Below are positions 49,473 to 63,700 of a DNA stretch of 64,000 nt, piece after piece. The notes under the pieces are model-generated. The model had not been told where the DNA came from. It was given only the letters and a program-made list of their open reading frames with translations, and ran no database searches. The stretch comes from Phylloscopus collybita (Eukaryota; Chordata; Aves; Passeriformes; Phylloscopidae), in assembly GCA_027886175.1 (NCBI GenBank), contig JAJNNQ010000075.1, positions 54,559,001-54,623,000 on the forward strand. The letters run 5' to 3'. Both the position numbers and the translations under genes were made by a program. The first letter of the stretch is position 1. Every line of letters starts with the position of its first letter.

Positions 49473-52190
49473 TTATGTTGGCACAATGCCCTCCTCTCTT
49501 TTGTATTCCTGAATTTTTCTGCAGGATGCTGAAGTGCCTGGAAAGGACTTCTTGAGTGTGACAAATTGTTATGGCTCATGGACCCTTGGACAATGAACTC
49601 TTTTGGTGTTTTTCACCCAAAATATGAAAGAGAGAAGGAATTCACTCCATTTAAAGAAAAAAAAGATCTCATTTCATATTCATTTCATTCTCATTTCATA
49701 AAATTTCATTGCTTCAAATGTCATGGATAAAAGGCCAAAAGGACAAACAAAGTTAGGACTGCTTCTAAATTTGTTTGATTCCATCTCCTCAAAAGTACGA
49801 CAATGCATCAAGGCACTAGGGAGCTTCTCGACCAGTTTGCATGTACAGGATGATGCCAACAGGTAACAAAGCATGGATTTGTGTAACAGCATGTATGCTG
49901 TATGACTATTTTCAGTAAATGTCTAAAAAAAGATGTAGAAAATATTTAGAGTATTTTGGATCATATTCTATATATTATATTCTTATATTAAATTCTTACA
50001 AGTTGGTGTGTTATGATTTTGTTTACGAAGTTTGTTTGCAGATTTCTTGAAATTTTCAAAGTGTTTCAAGTCCTCCAGGAATCACAGAATAATGTGACTC
50101 CTTTAACTAGGAGTCATCTGTTTTGGTTTTGGATCCCATGTTTAGTCTTACCCATGGAGTGGGCACAACTCCTAGGGAGAGAGCTCTGTTCACTTGTGAC
50201 TGCATCCAGTGAACCACCATCTCTTTGCAAAATAAGATCAGATATAAATTTTTTTTCCACCTCCTGATAAATTCTGCGTGGGATGTATTTCTCTCATTTA
50301 GCAATTTAAAATTGTGAAAGAGATGGTAAATAAATATATCTTTCTTTACAAAGCCTTTTGATCGTCTTTTTTTTTTTTTCCCTAAGAAGTTTTGACAAAT
50401 TGCAATATGGCACCTAAACTTATGAATCACAGGAGGCTGATATTCCCCACATACCCTGGACATCCTATTCACCATTCTGAAAATGTTCTCTGCCCTTTCT
50501 GAGGAGAGAAGTGTGTAACCACAGTGTCTTTACCATTTGAGAAGCATTGTCTCTTTAAATCCCTTTTTAATTTTTGTAATCTTGGTAGTTAGAGAAAACT
50601 CATCATTCTGACTACACCGTCCAAATGCTAACAATGAAAAGCCTTGAACCTTGTTTATGCTGCATGACAATGAGCACAGAACATTTGAAACATTTGTTAA
50701 TATCTTATGTCTATTATTGTTTAATATGTTGCAAACCCAGTCTTAAATAGAAGATTTTTAAGCAAAATAAAACTAAGAACTTTTATTTCTTGTTTTATTT
50801 AACATGTCTAAAAGATCTGAAAAATACCAAAAAATTTGGCAGACACACTTTGCAGAGCTGGTTAGATTTTAATCACATTAAATACTTTAAGATAGTATTC
50901 AGTCACACAATTCAGTTATTTTTTTGTTATATTTTACAACTTACTCTACAAGGATTTCTTTTGGCTTCCAAGGTATCAAAATTATGTGTAAAAAGTAAAA
51001 TAATGAATGACATCTGACACTTCCTCTAATGTTCAGTTAACAATTTTAAGGTTGCAATGACTGTCATTCACTAGTTATAAAAAATAAATATACAGTACCA
51101 ATGCAAAAAAAAGTTTTCCAACCACAAATTTAACATTGTATAATGTGTTAGAGTTCTCCCTCAAGATAGTCTTAGCAATCTGCAGGTATCATATTTTTAA
51201 TTCCAGTACTATATTTGCAGATAAAAAGTTTTTTACTGAGGTTTTGCTATTTTTTCCTACTTTTATGGTAATTAAATAACCCTTTTCCCTTAATTGTGTT
51301 GTCTCAAAAGGAGTTTGCTTTAAGTTAGATCAGTGGCTCGAGACTGAAAGATTCTAATTTAATACCACCTTCCATTAGCAAGGTCTTCACTATGTTTGTG
51401 TCCCTAATAGAAAGCCTGGGAGAAATGTTCCATTGCAAATATTGTTAGCAGTTACATCTTGTTAGCAGCAGCAACTGCAATTTCTTTTGTGCTACAGGCA
51501 ATGCACAGGTGGAGAAGTGATCTTGACGTGTGTATCCAAAGCTGGATTATGTCCCCTGGTCTGTCCCATGTGCTCTCTCATCAACTTCCTCTGTGTACTG
51601 GAGGTGTACCTTGTCTGCTTAGCAGGGTCTGCAATGGATCCAGGATAACTAGAATTGCTGAGATGACCATAAACACTCTCTGGCCCTGTGATTCATCCAT
51701 TTTCAGAAACAAATATGTTGTTGGATAATGAAAGTTGGAAAGATAAATAAGAAAAACATTGTGTCACACCTCACTCCCTTTAGCATCAAAGTGGTTGGAG
51801 CACAATTGAAACAGAAAAAAAGAGACTGTGGTGGAACCTGTCTCTACTGCCTGTGGTAGAAATCAAAATTTTCTGTGACTTACAGAGTAAAACGAAAAAA
51901 ATGCTTTTCACCTAAGAAGGGTCTTATATTTTAATTCAGTATTATCCATTGTATTGTTAAATCTGTTGGCACAATTTCATTATAAATTAAACTAATTTAA
52001 GAAATAGCCAAATCCTTCTGATTAAGCCAAACAAGAAGATTCCAAGCATATGTTTAGAAAACATGATGCAAAGACTACTCAATGGAGATTTCACCCAAAA
52101 GAATTGTAAAGTATCAGAGCAAATAAACCAGAGTAATGATAAAAAGCAACAAGAAGCTTAAACCATAGACATCATCAAAATATGTCTGTA

Positions 52191-52234
52191 TAGCATATAA
52201 TATATAGTTTTCTAGCATATAATATATAGTTTTC
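52191..52234. repeat. 22-bp tandem duplication
   Basis: Two identical adjacent copies of a unit beginning TAGCATATAATATATAG (52191-52212 and 52213-52234). Confidence 0.85.
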
Positions 52235-53701
52235 TTATTTCAATATCAAATTGTGCTGATATTGTCTGAAAATTACCGCATATTGGTAATTGTAAAACAT
52301 TCTGACACATGAAAGAAGTATAGACTTCATTTTTAAGATATAGTATATTTTTCAGTTTTGAATGTAAAGTGTGCATTATAATTTCATAAATTACTTTACA
52401 CTAGGTACAAGTAGTTACATTTTGCTTTTAAGTATGCATGGCTTTCTGTAGTAGATTTTTGACTTTGTTCTTTAATTTTAAACTACTTTTCTTAGAGTAT
52501 TTTGTGAGCAAGGCCCTCTTTCATCCTCTCTCTACTACCTAAAAATAATTCCAAGAATAGAATAGCTCTTTTCACTGAAGCATTTTTTATTCTGTAAAAA
52601 TAAAGAAAGTCTGAACTCCAGTCACAGCCCTATATTCATTTTATATAAGTGCTTGGTTCAACACTTCCAACAGAAAAATGCTGAACATTGAAATGCATCT
52701 TTGTAACTCCTAAAACTGGGTCCACAGATCAATTTTTGCACCTTTGTGCAAATTTATCCACCAAATAAAAGTGATTTATTTGGAGTGCTTTTGCGACCAC
52801 AACTGATTCTAAGTAACAGTCAATTAAAAAATAAAGTTATAATCCAAAAACTGTGTAATTCCCACCAGTCTCAAAGTAAAATAATTTGCAGAAATGAACA
52901 AGCTGACAGACACTCAGTATTTTAATAACAAATCATCAGCTATTAAATATCTCTGGTCTATATTCTACTGGACGTGTTTTGGCTACAGTCTATTTGAAGA
53001 GTCTCAGCTTTAAAAATAAATTGTAGCTATATCTCCCAATAAAAGTGTTACAAAAGAAAAATGCAATGCAAATATTTTCCCAGTGTATGTAATGTACTGT
53101 TCTTTGAAAAACTCATTTATCAAGAAATTGTTGTTTCACACTCGAGAGCTGACAAAATTAGAGGCACACATTTTCTGTGGTTTGAAAGACTTTGCATGAA
53201 GTTACTAGCTGGGGGATTATAAAGAGAAATGGGAACAGAAATGTCAATGTCAATAAGAAAAAAAAAAGGCATTTCTGTTAAAGTGAAGAGTAACAAGATG
53301 GAGTACTTCCTGCTGTTCCTTTAAAACAAGAAAATTTTCACTCTTGATGTCACCCTTAGAAATTTTAAATACACATTCATGACAGTCACTTGCATAAGTG
53401 CAGCTGAAGCAATGACAAGCATTCTGTCAGAGCTGGAGGTCTTGCAAAAAATGGATTGATAGTCAGTATGAAAATTTTAATGTACAATTTGGATGCAAAA
53501 CAAGCATAGTGAGTATTTCCTCTGGTAAATCCAATTTAGAAATTTGGAATGTCACAGATGTAAAAGTTAGATGGTGGACTCTGACGAAACAACAAAGCAA
53601 ATTCTCTTCCTAGAGGTTTTGAATGGCTTCTGGCTTTGTCTCTGCCTTTTGTGGCTTTTGCACTGGATGCACCCAGATAAATTTTTAAGTTTAATTTTAG
53701 A

Positions 53702-53702
<1 letters not shown>

Positions 53703-53740
<38 letters not shown>
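53703..53740 (+). repeat. (AAT)n microsatellite
   Basis: About eleven AAT units running into an A run. Translations show asparagine or leucine runs and are not genes. Confidence 0.9.
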
Positions 53741-53742
<2 letters not shown>

Positions 53743-56700
53743 TCGAGAGCTCTCTTACCTGTGTAACTTCAGGGCCTTCCAGGCATAAAGGAGTGGATGT
53801 TGCAAAAGTTGCATGAAACATGGGATGCAGAGAAGTAAGCAGTTCTGTTTTACTTCACAGATCTTCAAAAAACTCTAGGAGTTAGAGCTTCCTGCCAGTA
53901 TAAGTCAGTTCTGCTTTTACTTTTGGAAACTCACAGTGTGACACTGCTTACTGCATGCTATTTTGGGTGCCCTGAGTAAAACTATGAACACAGGCACTTT
54001 TGTGTGAAACATCATAAAGCCTCTCTGATGTTCATTCAGAGTCCAGAATTAAAATGCAGAAGGCTCTAGCAAGCAAAATACAAGCTGATTTTCTTCTTCC
54101 TAGTGGAAAAATAAAGTACTCCCCTTACTGGCAAGTAACCAGAGTGGTGGGAAGGTAATTTGTTTTGTGTGAGAGCATTTTGCAAGTGAAAGGGATATGC
54201 CCTCTGTTTAGAGATTAGTCAGGGAAAAAAAAGTGGTCAATTTAGAGCAGTCACAAAAGTTAGCCAAAGAAGAGAGTTTTTATAGTCTGGGTTTTGCCCT
54301 CTGGCCATTTTTTTTCCACCAAATAATTTAGTTTCAAGAATCATAAAATCTTCACACTGAGAAAAAAAAAACACATGCCCAAGATATTGGTTTATCTCCT
54401 TACATATTTTTAGAGACATTAAATAAATGTCTTTTCTTTGCTTATAATTCTTTGCAAAAAATGAATTTAATCTACTATTTAGTGTTGGGGTTTTATAGTC
54501 AAATGAAAAATAAAATAAAAATAATATATTAAAAATAACCCAAAAAACAAAAACAAACCAAAACCTCTTTGACATTTACCTAATTGGACAAATCTCATAA
54601 GATTTTACTCTCTTGGCTTCACTCAGTGAGCTGATATCAGAGTAAAATGAATTTATTCAGTGAAGGAAAGGAAGTGTGGGAGGGAGAGGGACAGAACCCA
54701 TGATTTCAAGGCGGATGATTTTCCCATATAACCTCTGTCTAAATCATGGCTCTTGTGTTTGGAATTTGCATTTGGAATTTTCATCAAGCTAAGCAGAATT
54801 ACTCCAGAATAGGTAAACAGCCAGCACAACACTTCTGGAAAGTGGAAGTGCTGTGAAAATAGGAGTTTCATTGCTCACAATAGCAGTGAAGCCATTCATA
54901 ATATCTGTATCTCTGGAGACTCAACGCTGAATTTGTGGGATTTGTATCGTTTGTTTGGTTTGGTTATTGTTGGGATCTTTGCCATTTCTAGGCGACTTTT
55001 TAATGGGGATTCTGATATGCAGCTTCTTCTAAAGCTACTTTTACTTAGAACCACTTAAGGGAGGTAAAACTTCAAGAGGAGCCAAGTGGAACCAAGAGAG
55101 AACAGGGAAGTGAGGCCTAGAGGGCTTCATACGCTGAAATGCAATAACATTTTCTTTCACTCCTGAGTAGTCTCATGTCACTATACAAAATAAATATACA
55201 ATGCTGAATAATTTTTTTTTTCTTTGTAATGTATCTTTTTTTCCCCCTTCCTTTCATCTTTAATAATTTTGGAACTAAAATTCCATTCCCACTAAAATCT
55301 TTTACAAGTCACAGCTTCTGGAAGAGAAGACAGAAATTACACGAGTCACTGTAAATACAAAAATGAATGGATTAATCTACAATACTAAGGAGAGTATTTT
55401 TTTATTGAATTATCTGGAATCTGTTTAAAAGTAATTTTATGTCTTTTTTAATAGTATTTAGTGATAATCTTGTGCATTTTTTCCTTTCTATGTAACAACT
55501 TTTTTTTTCCAGAGGGAAAAAATTTAGTGAATTACAACAAAATATATTTACTTATGTATATACTTAGTGGCTTGTGTGAAAAGTCTGTGGAAATGGTGCA
55601 TAACCATTCATTAAAAGAATCTGAATATCTCACAGTAATCAGACCTTTCCAAAGATGCTTCCTTTCTCTTTTGCTTTCCTATACCCTTTTCTTTTCTCGG
55701 TGAATACTGTTATGATAGACTACACTGTGTTTGGAAAAAAATATGCAGACACCTGATTGTCTTTTTCCTCTCTGTTTCTATTCCCATCTCAAGATAGAAC
55801 CAAATAAGAATGAATTCAGAGCAGGTAAATCTTAGAGATGATCCCCTGAAGGAATGGAGTCCTCTTATTGTCTTACTGTTAAACAGTGTTTAGATATAAA
55901 TTGAATGAAATAGGGGATGCCATTCTATCTTTAGCCTGAGGTCTTATGCTAAGGATCAGATCCTAAGAGCCTGATTTGGGCTGGTATCTGTAAGTAACTC
56001 ATTCATATTCTCCTGTCTCCTGCAGAGAAGACAGAGCCTGTCATGAGATACAGATCATATATAGTGCAAGTCAGAATTCAATTGTGAATAACAAAATATG
56101 TTGAAAAATAACAGGACACGTATTTTTTTCCACTTGTTTACATAACCCTCACACTTTTTCATATACATGATCAGTCACATACAAATGTTAGAGATTTTCT
56201 ACTTCTATTTAATAGCAATGTAAGTCTTAGGACACCTATTTACATATAGAAAAAATTAAGCATAAAAAAAAAGTAATATTAGAAACATCAAATGTATGTT
56301 TATGAAGAAAACATATAACTATGTCTGATTAGCCCAGTATCCTGCTGCATTATAATGTCCCAATTTGAAAATAAGTGTAGAAATTAGTACAAGACCTGGA
56401 CTAGGGACTACAAGGCTGGAACATTTATGGAACAGGCACTTATGCACAAGTTTCAGTGGCAGAAAAATAACCATGTTAGATTAGTTCAGAAAAACTAAAT
56501 TAAATATTCCAATTTCAGAAATGTCAATGTGTTTTGGTTCGTTCATTTTGTTTTGTTTTTCTTTAGTTAATCCTCATGACATTTCAATTCCAAAGAAATG
56601 AATGAAATAAAATAGAACAAAATAAAATGAAGGATTCTTATCTGAAGAATTCCATAATGTCAACACTTCATCCCATATCCCACCAGCTAAGCTTAAATGA

Positions 56701-57424
56701 TACCTTGGAAGACAATTGTGCAAAGACAAAATCCTTTGAGATGAGCATCTGGCTATGAATATAACTCACATTACTTTTGCCACGAGGAAGATGAAAACAG
56801 GATGCCAAATATTTTATTTTTGTTAATGGGTGCTAAAAAGATTACACAGCACAAGGTACCCTCAATCTAGTGTGCTACCTTAAACTCCCACCTTGTTTTG
56901 ATTTCTAGGGAATAGAGGAAAGGTGTAGAGCAATTTTTTTGAGTTCTCAGATTTTTCAGAATGAGAAAACTGGACTTTTGTATTACACCCTGAGAAAAAA
57001 GTCTTTTAGACATCAAAAAGGAAAGAAGAATCTTGCTTTGCTCAACACCAATACCACCTCCCATTTTGTCTGGGTTTGGGTTTTTTGTTTGTGGGTTGGT
57101 TTACCCTAAGAATTCCCCTCCTGTTATCCGTTTTTCTAATTCAGAGAGAAAAATGTTTTCTTTTTTGTTTTACATTGAGGTTCAGATGCTTAACAGACAA
57201 GAATTTAATACAGTTTATAGTTGCATTCTGGGCACAACAATTTAACCTAGACTGTGATTATAACTTGTTGGTTTTTTTCATTTTTACCTAGAGCAACCTG
57301 TGACTGGGTATGCACCACCTGCCCTGTGTGGTGGGCCAATGCCTCCACCCAAATGGTGCTGTTGAAGGGGGAGTCTCCACTGCAAACCTCAGACTTCAGG
57401 AAGTCTAAAGATCTTTTTCTTGGG

Positions 57425-57722
57425 GTAGTGATGGGCAGCAACAAGGGGTAATAGCTTCAAGGAGGGGTAACAGCTTTAACATGAAAGAGGGTGGATTTAG
57501 ATGAACTATCAGGATGAAATTCTTGACTGTGAAGATGTTAAGACACTGGAACAGTGTTCAGAGTCTAGTGTTCAGAGAATCTGTGCATGCCCCATCCCTG
57601 GAAGTATTTAGGACCAGGTTGGATTGGGGCCTGGTTTAGTGGAAGGTGTCCCTGTCCATGTTGGGGAGTTGGAACTGGATGGCCTTAAAGATCCCTTCCA
57701 ACTCAAATCATTCTGGGATTCT
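57425..57722 (+). mobile_element. CR1-type LINE 3' end
   Basis: CR1 3'UTR order is clear: 'gaaagagggtggatttagat', 'gatgaaattcttgactgtga', 'atgccccatccctggaagta', 'ggaccaggttggattggggc', 'agtggaaggtgtccctgtcc', 'gttggaactggatggcctta' and 'gatcccttccaactcaaatc', ending in ATTCTGGGATTCT-like octamers. It is 5'-truncated, and the 100 bases before it may also be CR1. Confidence 0.88.
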
Positions 57723-59215
57723 TTTCTACGATCTTTAAATATCAAAGACCTGAAAGATAGCACTGAGTAACTGCTGTTTGCAAAATGCTCCTATTTGATC
57801 TATGAGCAGGACAGGCAAATGCAATGCACCTTGCTTCATTGGCCACTGAGTAGAGCCTGCCAATTAGACCAGCTGATGCCCTGACGTGAGTCCTGTTACA
57901 TGGGTAACAGCACGGAAATGCATTGACCTCGAAGAGTCAGACTCAAACAACAAGCAAGACCTTGTGTGACAAAACCTGAGGAGAAAAATCAGCCAGCTTA
58001 ATGAGATATTTCATGGCAAACTGAAAATATTCACAAAGACTCTTCCTTTTAAAAACTTTACTTCTTCAGGTGCTTTACTCTTTGGTGCCAAAGATATAAA
58101 TTGCTATTATGGAATTATTTCTATGCATTTGTGGTGTAAATATATTTAACCCCTGGAGAGGGAGGAATGGATATATGTATGTAGTTGATAGTGGTATATC
58201 AAAAGGACAATTAAAATATAGTACAAATATAAAATAGAGATTTTAAGCTGTTCTATTTTTTGGAAGGGAGGTTTGTTTCCAAAAAAAGCAGAGAATAAGC
58301 AGGAAAGTTGTGTAATGATGCTGAAGCAATCTTGTGAGGCACAATTTCACAGGATTTAGGAAACTTTCTGCTACGGGAGGACACAAAACAGAGGGAAAAA
58401 AAATGAGTGGGGAGGTGCAGGGGGGGCAGTCACATCTCCTCTCCACAGTTATGCAGAAGTCTAGCCAAAATTAAATACGTGTAGATATTTGAAGTAAGTA
58501 GGCTGTGGAGAGAGGATAGGAAGAGATTGACTATTCCAAATTAAAACATCCAGTACGTCTTTCCAAGAATAAACCAGATGGAGAAACTGTGACTGGATTG
58601 GTTTGGACACTAGCCAGATGGAAGACCAATTATTCTGGCAGCCAGGAGAAAGGGGAGAGCAACCTATGAGAAGCACAGCAAGGTCCCAGAGAGATGAAGA
58701 TGTGAGTAGCCCAGGAGCAAGGTCAGCCCTGCCTTGGGTGCTGGCCAGCTCACTCGCAGCAAGACGGAGAACAGCTTGTGCAGAGGTCAGGCTGCTGCCT
58801 TCAGGAGCCAACCCACCTCCCGTGTCAATGGCAAGGCTGCCAGGCTTCACACTGGGAAGGATGTTGATAGGAGAAGCAACTATTATTGTCACTGGATAAC
58901 TCTGCTCTTTAGGGAAGGTTTAGAGAATCAGGAAGCTAAATTTAGCTAGGATGAAATGGGGTGCTTGGATTCTGTTATTTCATGCAAAATGCTTAAGATA
59001 ATACTTTTTATTTTTCACGTTAGCCAGATAACTTGTTTTCTCAAGGGGAAATTCAAATTACCCAGTATCTTCAAGATCAGCAGTAGCATGTATTATATGT
59101 CCAGTCTCAAATTTTGACAAAAGTTTTCTATGTATCATATTATTTTGTATGTGAATATTTTATAAGCTGCAAAGATGAAATCTTCCATTCTCCTTAACAA
59201 AATTCCATGCCTGCG

Positions 59216-59281
59216 TGCAAATACAGATTTGAAACCTGAACATTTGCATGCAAATACAGATTTGAAACCTGAACATTTGCA
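59216..59281. repeat. 33-bp tandem duplication with octamer palindrome at the junction
   Basis: Two identical copies (59216-59248 and 59249-59281) of a unit that begins TGCAAAT and ends ATTTGCA. The junction forms the perfect 14-base palindrome ATTTGCATGCAAAT (59242-59255), containing overlapping POU-type octamer motifs in both directions. Confidence 0.9.
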
Positions 59282-60746
59282 CCATAAAACTCTGAAAAAA
59301 AAAATGCATTTGACAGAGGAAAGCTGAGTTAGTAATCTAGAAACTAAGATACATGGACAATATATATATGTGTAGCTTCTTTCACAGGTACCAGTATAGT
59401 AAAGGTACTTAAAAGCAGGGTTTATCTGCGTGGTTGTACTTCTGATCTTCTGTGATTGTACATAACCTCACAAAATTGATCTGCTTTTCAATAAAATGAC
59501 AGACACTGGAGTAGTGCTAAGTATAGCTCTTTATCTTATCTCTCATCTTAATTTCAGCGATTAGTGCTGTATGTTTTAGAAAGCTAAACATGTCCTGGTA
59601 TGCAGGGCCCATATGTACTGTGGAGCATTCTCTAGTGATGGCAGCTACCTGGTCAGAGTATGGAAGGTCACTGAAACTGGTATGAAAAGCTATCAGAGAT
59701 AAATTTAATAAAGAGTGTAGCCATAGCCATCTAGTTCTGCACTACATTATATGGACTTGACAATTTTTTCCTTCAGCCATTTGAATCTCTATTTTACTAC
59801 CTCTATAGATTTGTAGTTTCCCAATAAAGTGAACTCTTAAATCCAAATAGTATTTCAGGTCTTTGCCACCATCAGTCGGGACTGTATGAAGAAAGTAAGT
59901 TTTAAGATTTTCAGCTTGTTAGTTTAAACTATTACAGAAAACAAAATCAAATGGCACCTGCCACTGCAAATTCTGTATTAAAAACATGCTCCAGGCCTGA
60001 CGCACAGAGAATAATGTCTACACTGTCTCTCACACAGCTAAAACAACTAACTAAATAACTAAATAACTTAAGAAAAAAATCTACTATGCTTATGTCTAAC
60101 AAGACAATTAGTTTACCATATTGATCAGATTGACTTGCAGTGCCTGACTTTAGAACGCTCAGTCAGTGATGTTATAAATATCGTGCAAATGGACTATATC
60201 TTAGGACCACCTTTTTCAAGAAAGCAAGCTCAGCCTTCAAGCTCTGCAGAACAAGATCATTGCTAGTTATGGGATATAGGTTTTGTGTTGACAAAACATC
60301 ACATGCTCTAGGATTTACAACACTCTGCCTAGATTCATGTCTGAAAATCTTTTCTTTTAGCTTGTTTAGCAGTAAAGGATGTTATTCAATGATCAGTTTA
60401 ATAATTATCTGATTTTGTTTTCTCTTTCTTTGACTTTGTATAATTGTGTAAATGTGTATAGACGTGCATTTTTGTGTACAGCTATACACACTTTGGTAGC
60501 TGCTTGATATCCACATTCAGCAGCTGTGTTTGGTGCAGAATGAACTCTCTACGACCCTGGAGTGAAATGCTGCATGGAGGCACAGCAAAAGAGTAGAGTC
60601 CTTAAAATTATGGGCATGGGATGGTACCAGAGATGACATTCCAAAGTTTATGAGAAGAATGTAACCTGGTAACCCGGGTAAACATGTAAAACATGCATAT
60701 AGAGAGCATTTGGATCTGACATGGCCCTGCAGACCAGTGAAGAAAG

Positions 60747-60748
<2 letters not shown>

Positions 60749-60795
<47 letters not shown>
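60749..60795 (+). repeat. 47-base poly-A run
   Basis: An unbroken run of 47 A between 'gaagaaagat' and 'gggcctcagg'. No target duplication or upstream retrotransposon body was recognised, so its source is unclear. Length is likely variable or affected by assembly. Confidence 0.9.
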
Positions 60796-60799
<4 letters not shown>

Positions 60800-63700
60800 C
60801 TCAGGCAGTGAGGGGGAAGATGTTATCCGTACTAAGAGTTAGCTACTTCCCGTGAAGGGCTACAGATACTGATGCTTCAATGAAAAATTTCCTTCAACCT
60901 TCACTGAAGCTATGGACCTCAGTATACAGCAGGGCACTAGAAAGGATGAACACTTCACCAGAAAAACAAAGTGAGCATACTGGGAAATACAAGCCTAGTA
61001 ATTTTAATTGTCCATATTTTGAAGTATGAATTATTAATATGTTAATTGTGATAATATTAGTTATTTTATTTTAATCTTGAGACTTCATCATTTGAATAAA
61101 ATATTCTTGATTTCTTAGACTGTTTGTTGCCCATTGTTTATAACACGATTTGAGACCAATTAATTCCAAAGGAATTTAAGTAACCCAGTCTACAAATTAG
61201 ATGCACCAAACTGGTAGCACAAGTATGCATTTACCACAGTGTTTCGGAATTTGAGATTTTTTGTTCATCAGACAAGCAAAAAGGTTTTGGGGTATTCAAT
61301 AAAAATAAGATAAATGCTTATGTAGTTATGCTTATATGTAGTTATTTATATGTCTTTGTTCAGCATTCTGAACATAGTAAAAATTATTTAGCTTACACAC
61401 AGAAAAACACAACACATAATAAATGAAAAAGACAGTGTTGCCTTCTCATTTCAGCTAAGAGATTCAAGACAAAGATTTAAGAGGATGCTTATAACTTCAG
61501 CTTTACCAATCTCTTCCTAGGTCAAAGCATATATTCTGCGTGTTCAATTATTGGTATGAAGAAATTAATTTTAATTAATTTAATGACTTCAATTTTATTA
61601 TTATAAGCAATAAACTAAGTTCTCAAAAAATGGTTTGCAAACAACATATCACATCAATTGGCTGAGGTGTAAATTGATAGTGTCTCCTGGATCATAAAAC
61701 TTTCTGGAACCTACATTTCTAGGAACATGAACATTCAAATGTTTCTTTTTCAACACAATAAATAAATTCAGTTTTTAGTCTCATAATGATATTTCTAGAG
61801 GAAGTTAGTTGATTACACATCAGAGATTATTTTTTCTCAATTAATTTATCTGACTAACCAGACACAATGGATTTATAAAGTATCATACAACATTAGGATT
61901 TTTCCAAAAGATCATCTTCAACAAAAATAGAAACAATGCATATAAAATAATATTGTAAGATTCATCCAACGAGGTAATAACTCTTTCTCATTTTCCATTT
62001 TTAATGTGACATAATATAGTATTTACAAATTATAGCTTAGTACTTTTTATACATATACTTTTACAATCATTCTTAAAATAAGAAATATAGAAAGGGAATG
62101 TAGAGCTGTTCAAAATGTGATTTGTAGCTAATAAAATCAACACAGGATAATTACAAGGAATAATATTCATTCTCTAGACGTCAAGGATAAGACATTTCAT
62201 TTTAGATGTATTTGACTTTCTACCCTTTTTGCTTCAAATGCAAATATGTTGTCATACACAAATTCACTCTTTCATGTTACATCTTTACCATTTGATTTTA
62301 TTTCACAAAACCTTCAAACCAATAGAAATTTAATTCCATAAAAAAACGAGAGCACTGCTCAAGAAAAAAATTTATTCTGAAGTGTTACCCCAGACAGATA
62401 ATAATATTACTAGTTTTCCATACTATGAACTGTAATGTCTAGGAGACTCTAATAATAGTATTTTCATTGTGTTAGGTACTGTACATACAAGAGGATAAAG
62501 TTTCTTCATCTAAATATATATATACCTTAAATATTTTAATTAAAAATCAGACATTCTGATGCTCTTTTTAAAGATTATGTATGATAATCATAAATAAAAA
62601 AAAAAAATCATCATCTGTATTTGATCTGTTTGTTTTAAGCATAATCAGGAAAACATCAGAAAAAGGATTTTTCTTTCAAAAGAAAAAGAAAAAAAAATTT
62701 GTATGTTCATATCACAGTACTTCCAGTACAGAGAAATCATCATCTTTGAATTTACCAGTGTCTGTGAGTATGAAAAGCTGAAAATTGTGTAAGAGCTTAT
62801 GGTTGCATAAGAATTTGAATATTCTGTTCCAGAATAGCAGATCAGGAACAGGTAGAAAATGTTCTTAGACCTCAGCTTCTGTGTATTGCCATTCAGGAAG
62901 CATAGCTACAAGCAAAATGAGAACTATACATTCACTTTGCTTGCTTTGTACTCTGTTCTTGATTAATTCAAATTACTTTCTTGTCTTAAAAGGAAAAAAG
63001 TGTTCCAAGTGTTTTGTACATATAAAATACATTTAGGCTGTGTTTAGCTATACTGATCACTTAAACCAATTTTGTACCAGAATTTTGCACCAACTTATTG
63101 CATCAATATTTACAAGGTACATTCTTCGTATTCATTTAATGCAATATCCATCCCTCTTTGTCTATATGATAATAAACATAACAGGGATAACTACTTACAA
63201 AAATCTTTAAAAATATCTTTGCAGACTATTCATTCTTCTGAGAATATTTATGACCATGAATTTCAAGGGTACTTAAAATATGTTTAGCAGAAAGTTGGAA
63301 TAGGTGCAATACCAGGACAGAAGTAATTGCAGGAATATTGAAATAACCATATTGGATGAGACAGGTCTTGCTAGAATAGGAGCCAGTTTTCAAGAGCTTG
63401 TAATGTTAACTGACCCCAAAAGTTATCAAAAATGAGGTAGCAAGGCATTACAGGGTAACATGATTCTCTCATCTTTTTCTGAGCTATTCTTATCAATAGC
63501 CTGATCAAATCCTTGGTCAATTTCAGGTTCCTCCAACACTATCTTGAAGACAAAAAAAGTAAAAGGTAAAAAAAAAAGTATTTCCAACAGAGGAGAGCTG
63601 GAGGAGAGAACACGTTTTTGAAAAGGTGATAATACTTCAGAATGCCCCAAATAACTGCAGCCTTTCCACAGAGGGAGAAAATTGAAAATATGTGTCATAA

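Larger units (their letters stand above)
45660..57424. other. Upstream non-coding stretch
   Basis: AT-rich DNA without recognisable genes. It contains an A/C tract (47011-47185), a GC-richer block (about 48190-48680), an AAT microsatellite (53703-53740) and two tandem duplications (49427-49472, 52191-52234). If the promoter call is right, this is intergenic. Confidence 0.6.

Noticed and set aside
50107..50475. 122-codon minus-strand open frame
   Set aside because: Low-complexity lysine stretch, no recognisable domain, AT-rich context and no start or splice evidence.
58461..58899. 143-codon minus and 98-codon plus frames overlapping each other
   Set aside because: No domain, signal or splice structure and no family resemblance. 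Locally higher GC reduces stops, so chance is the simplest explanation.
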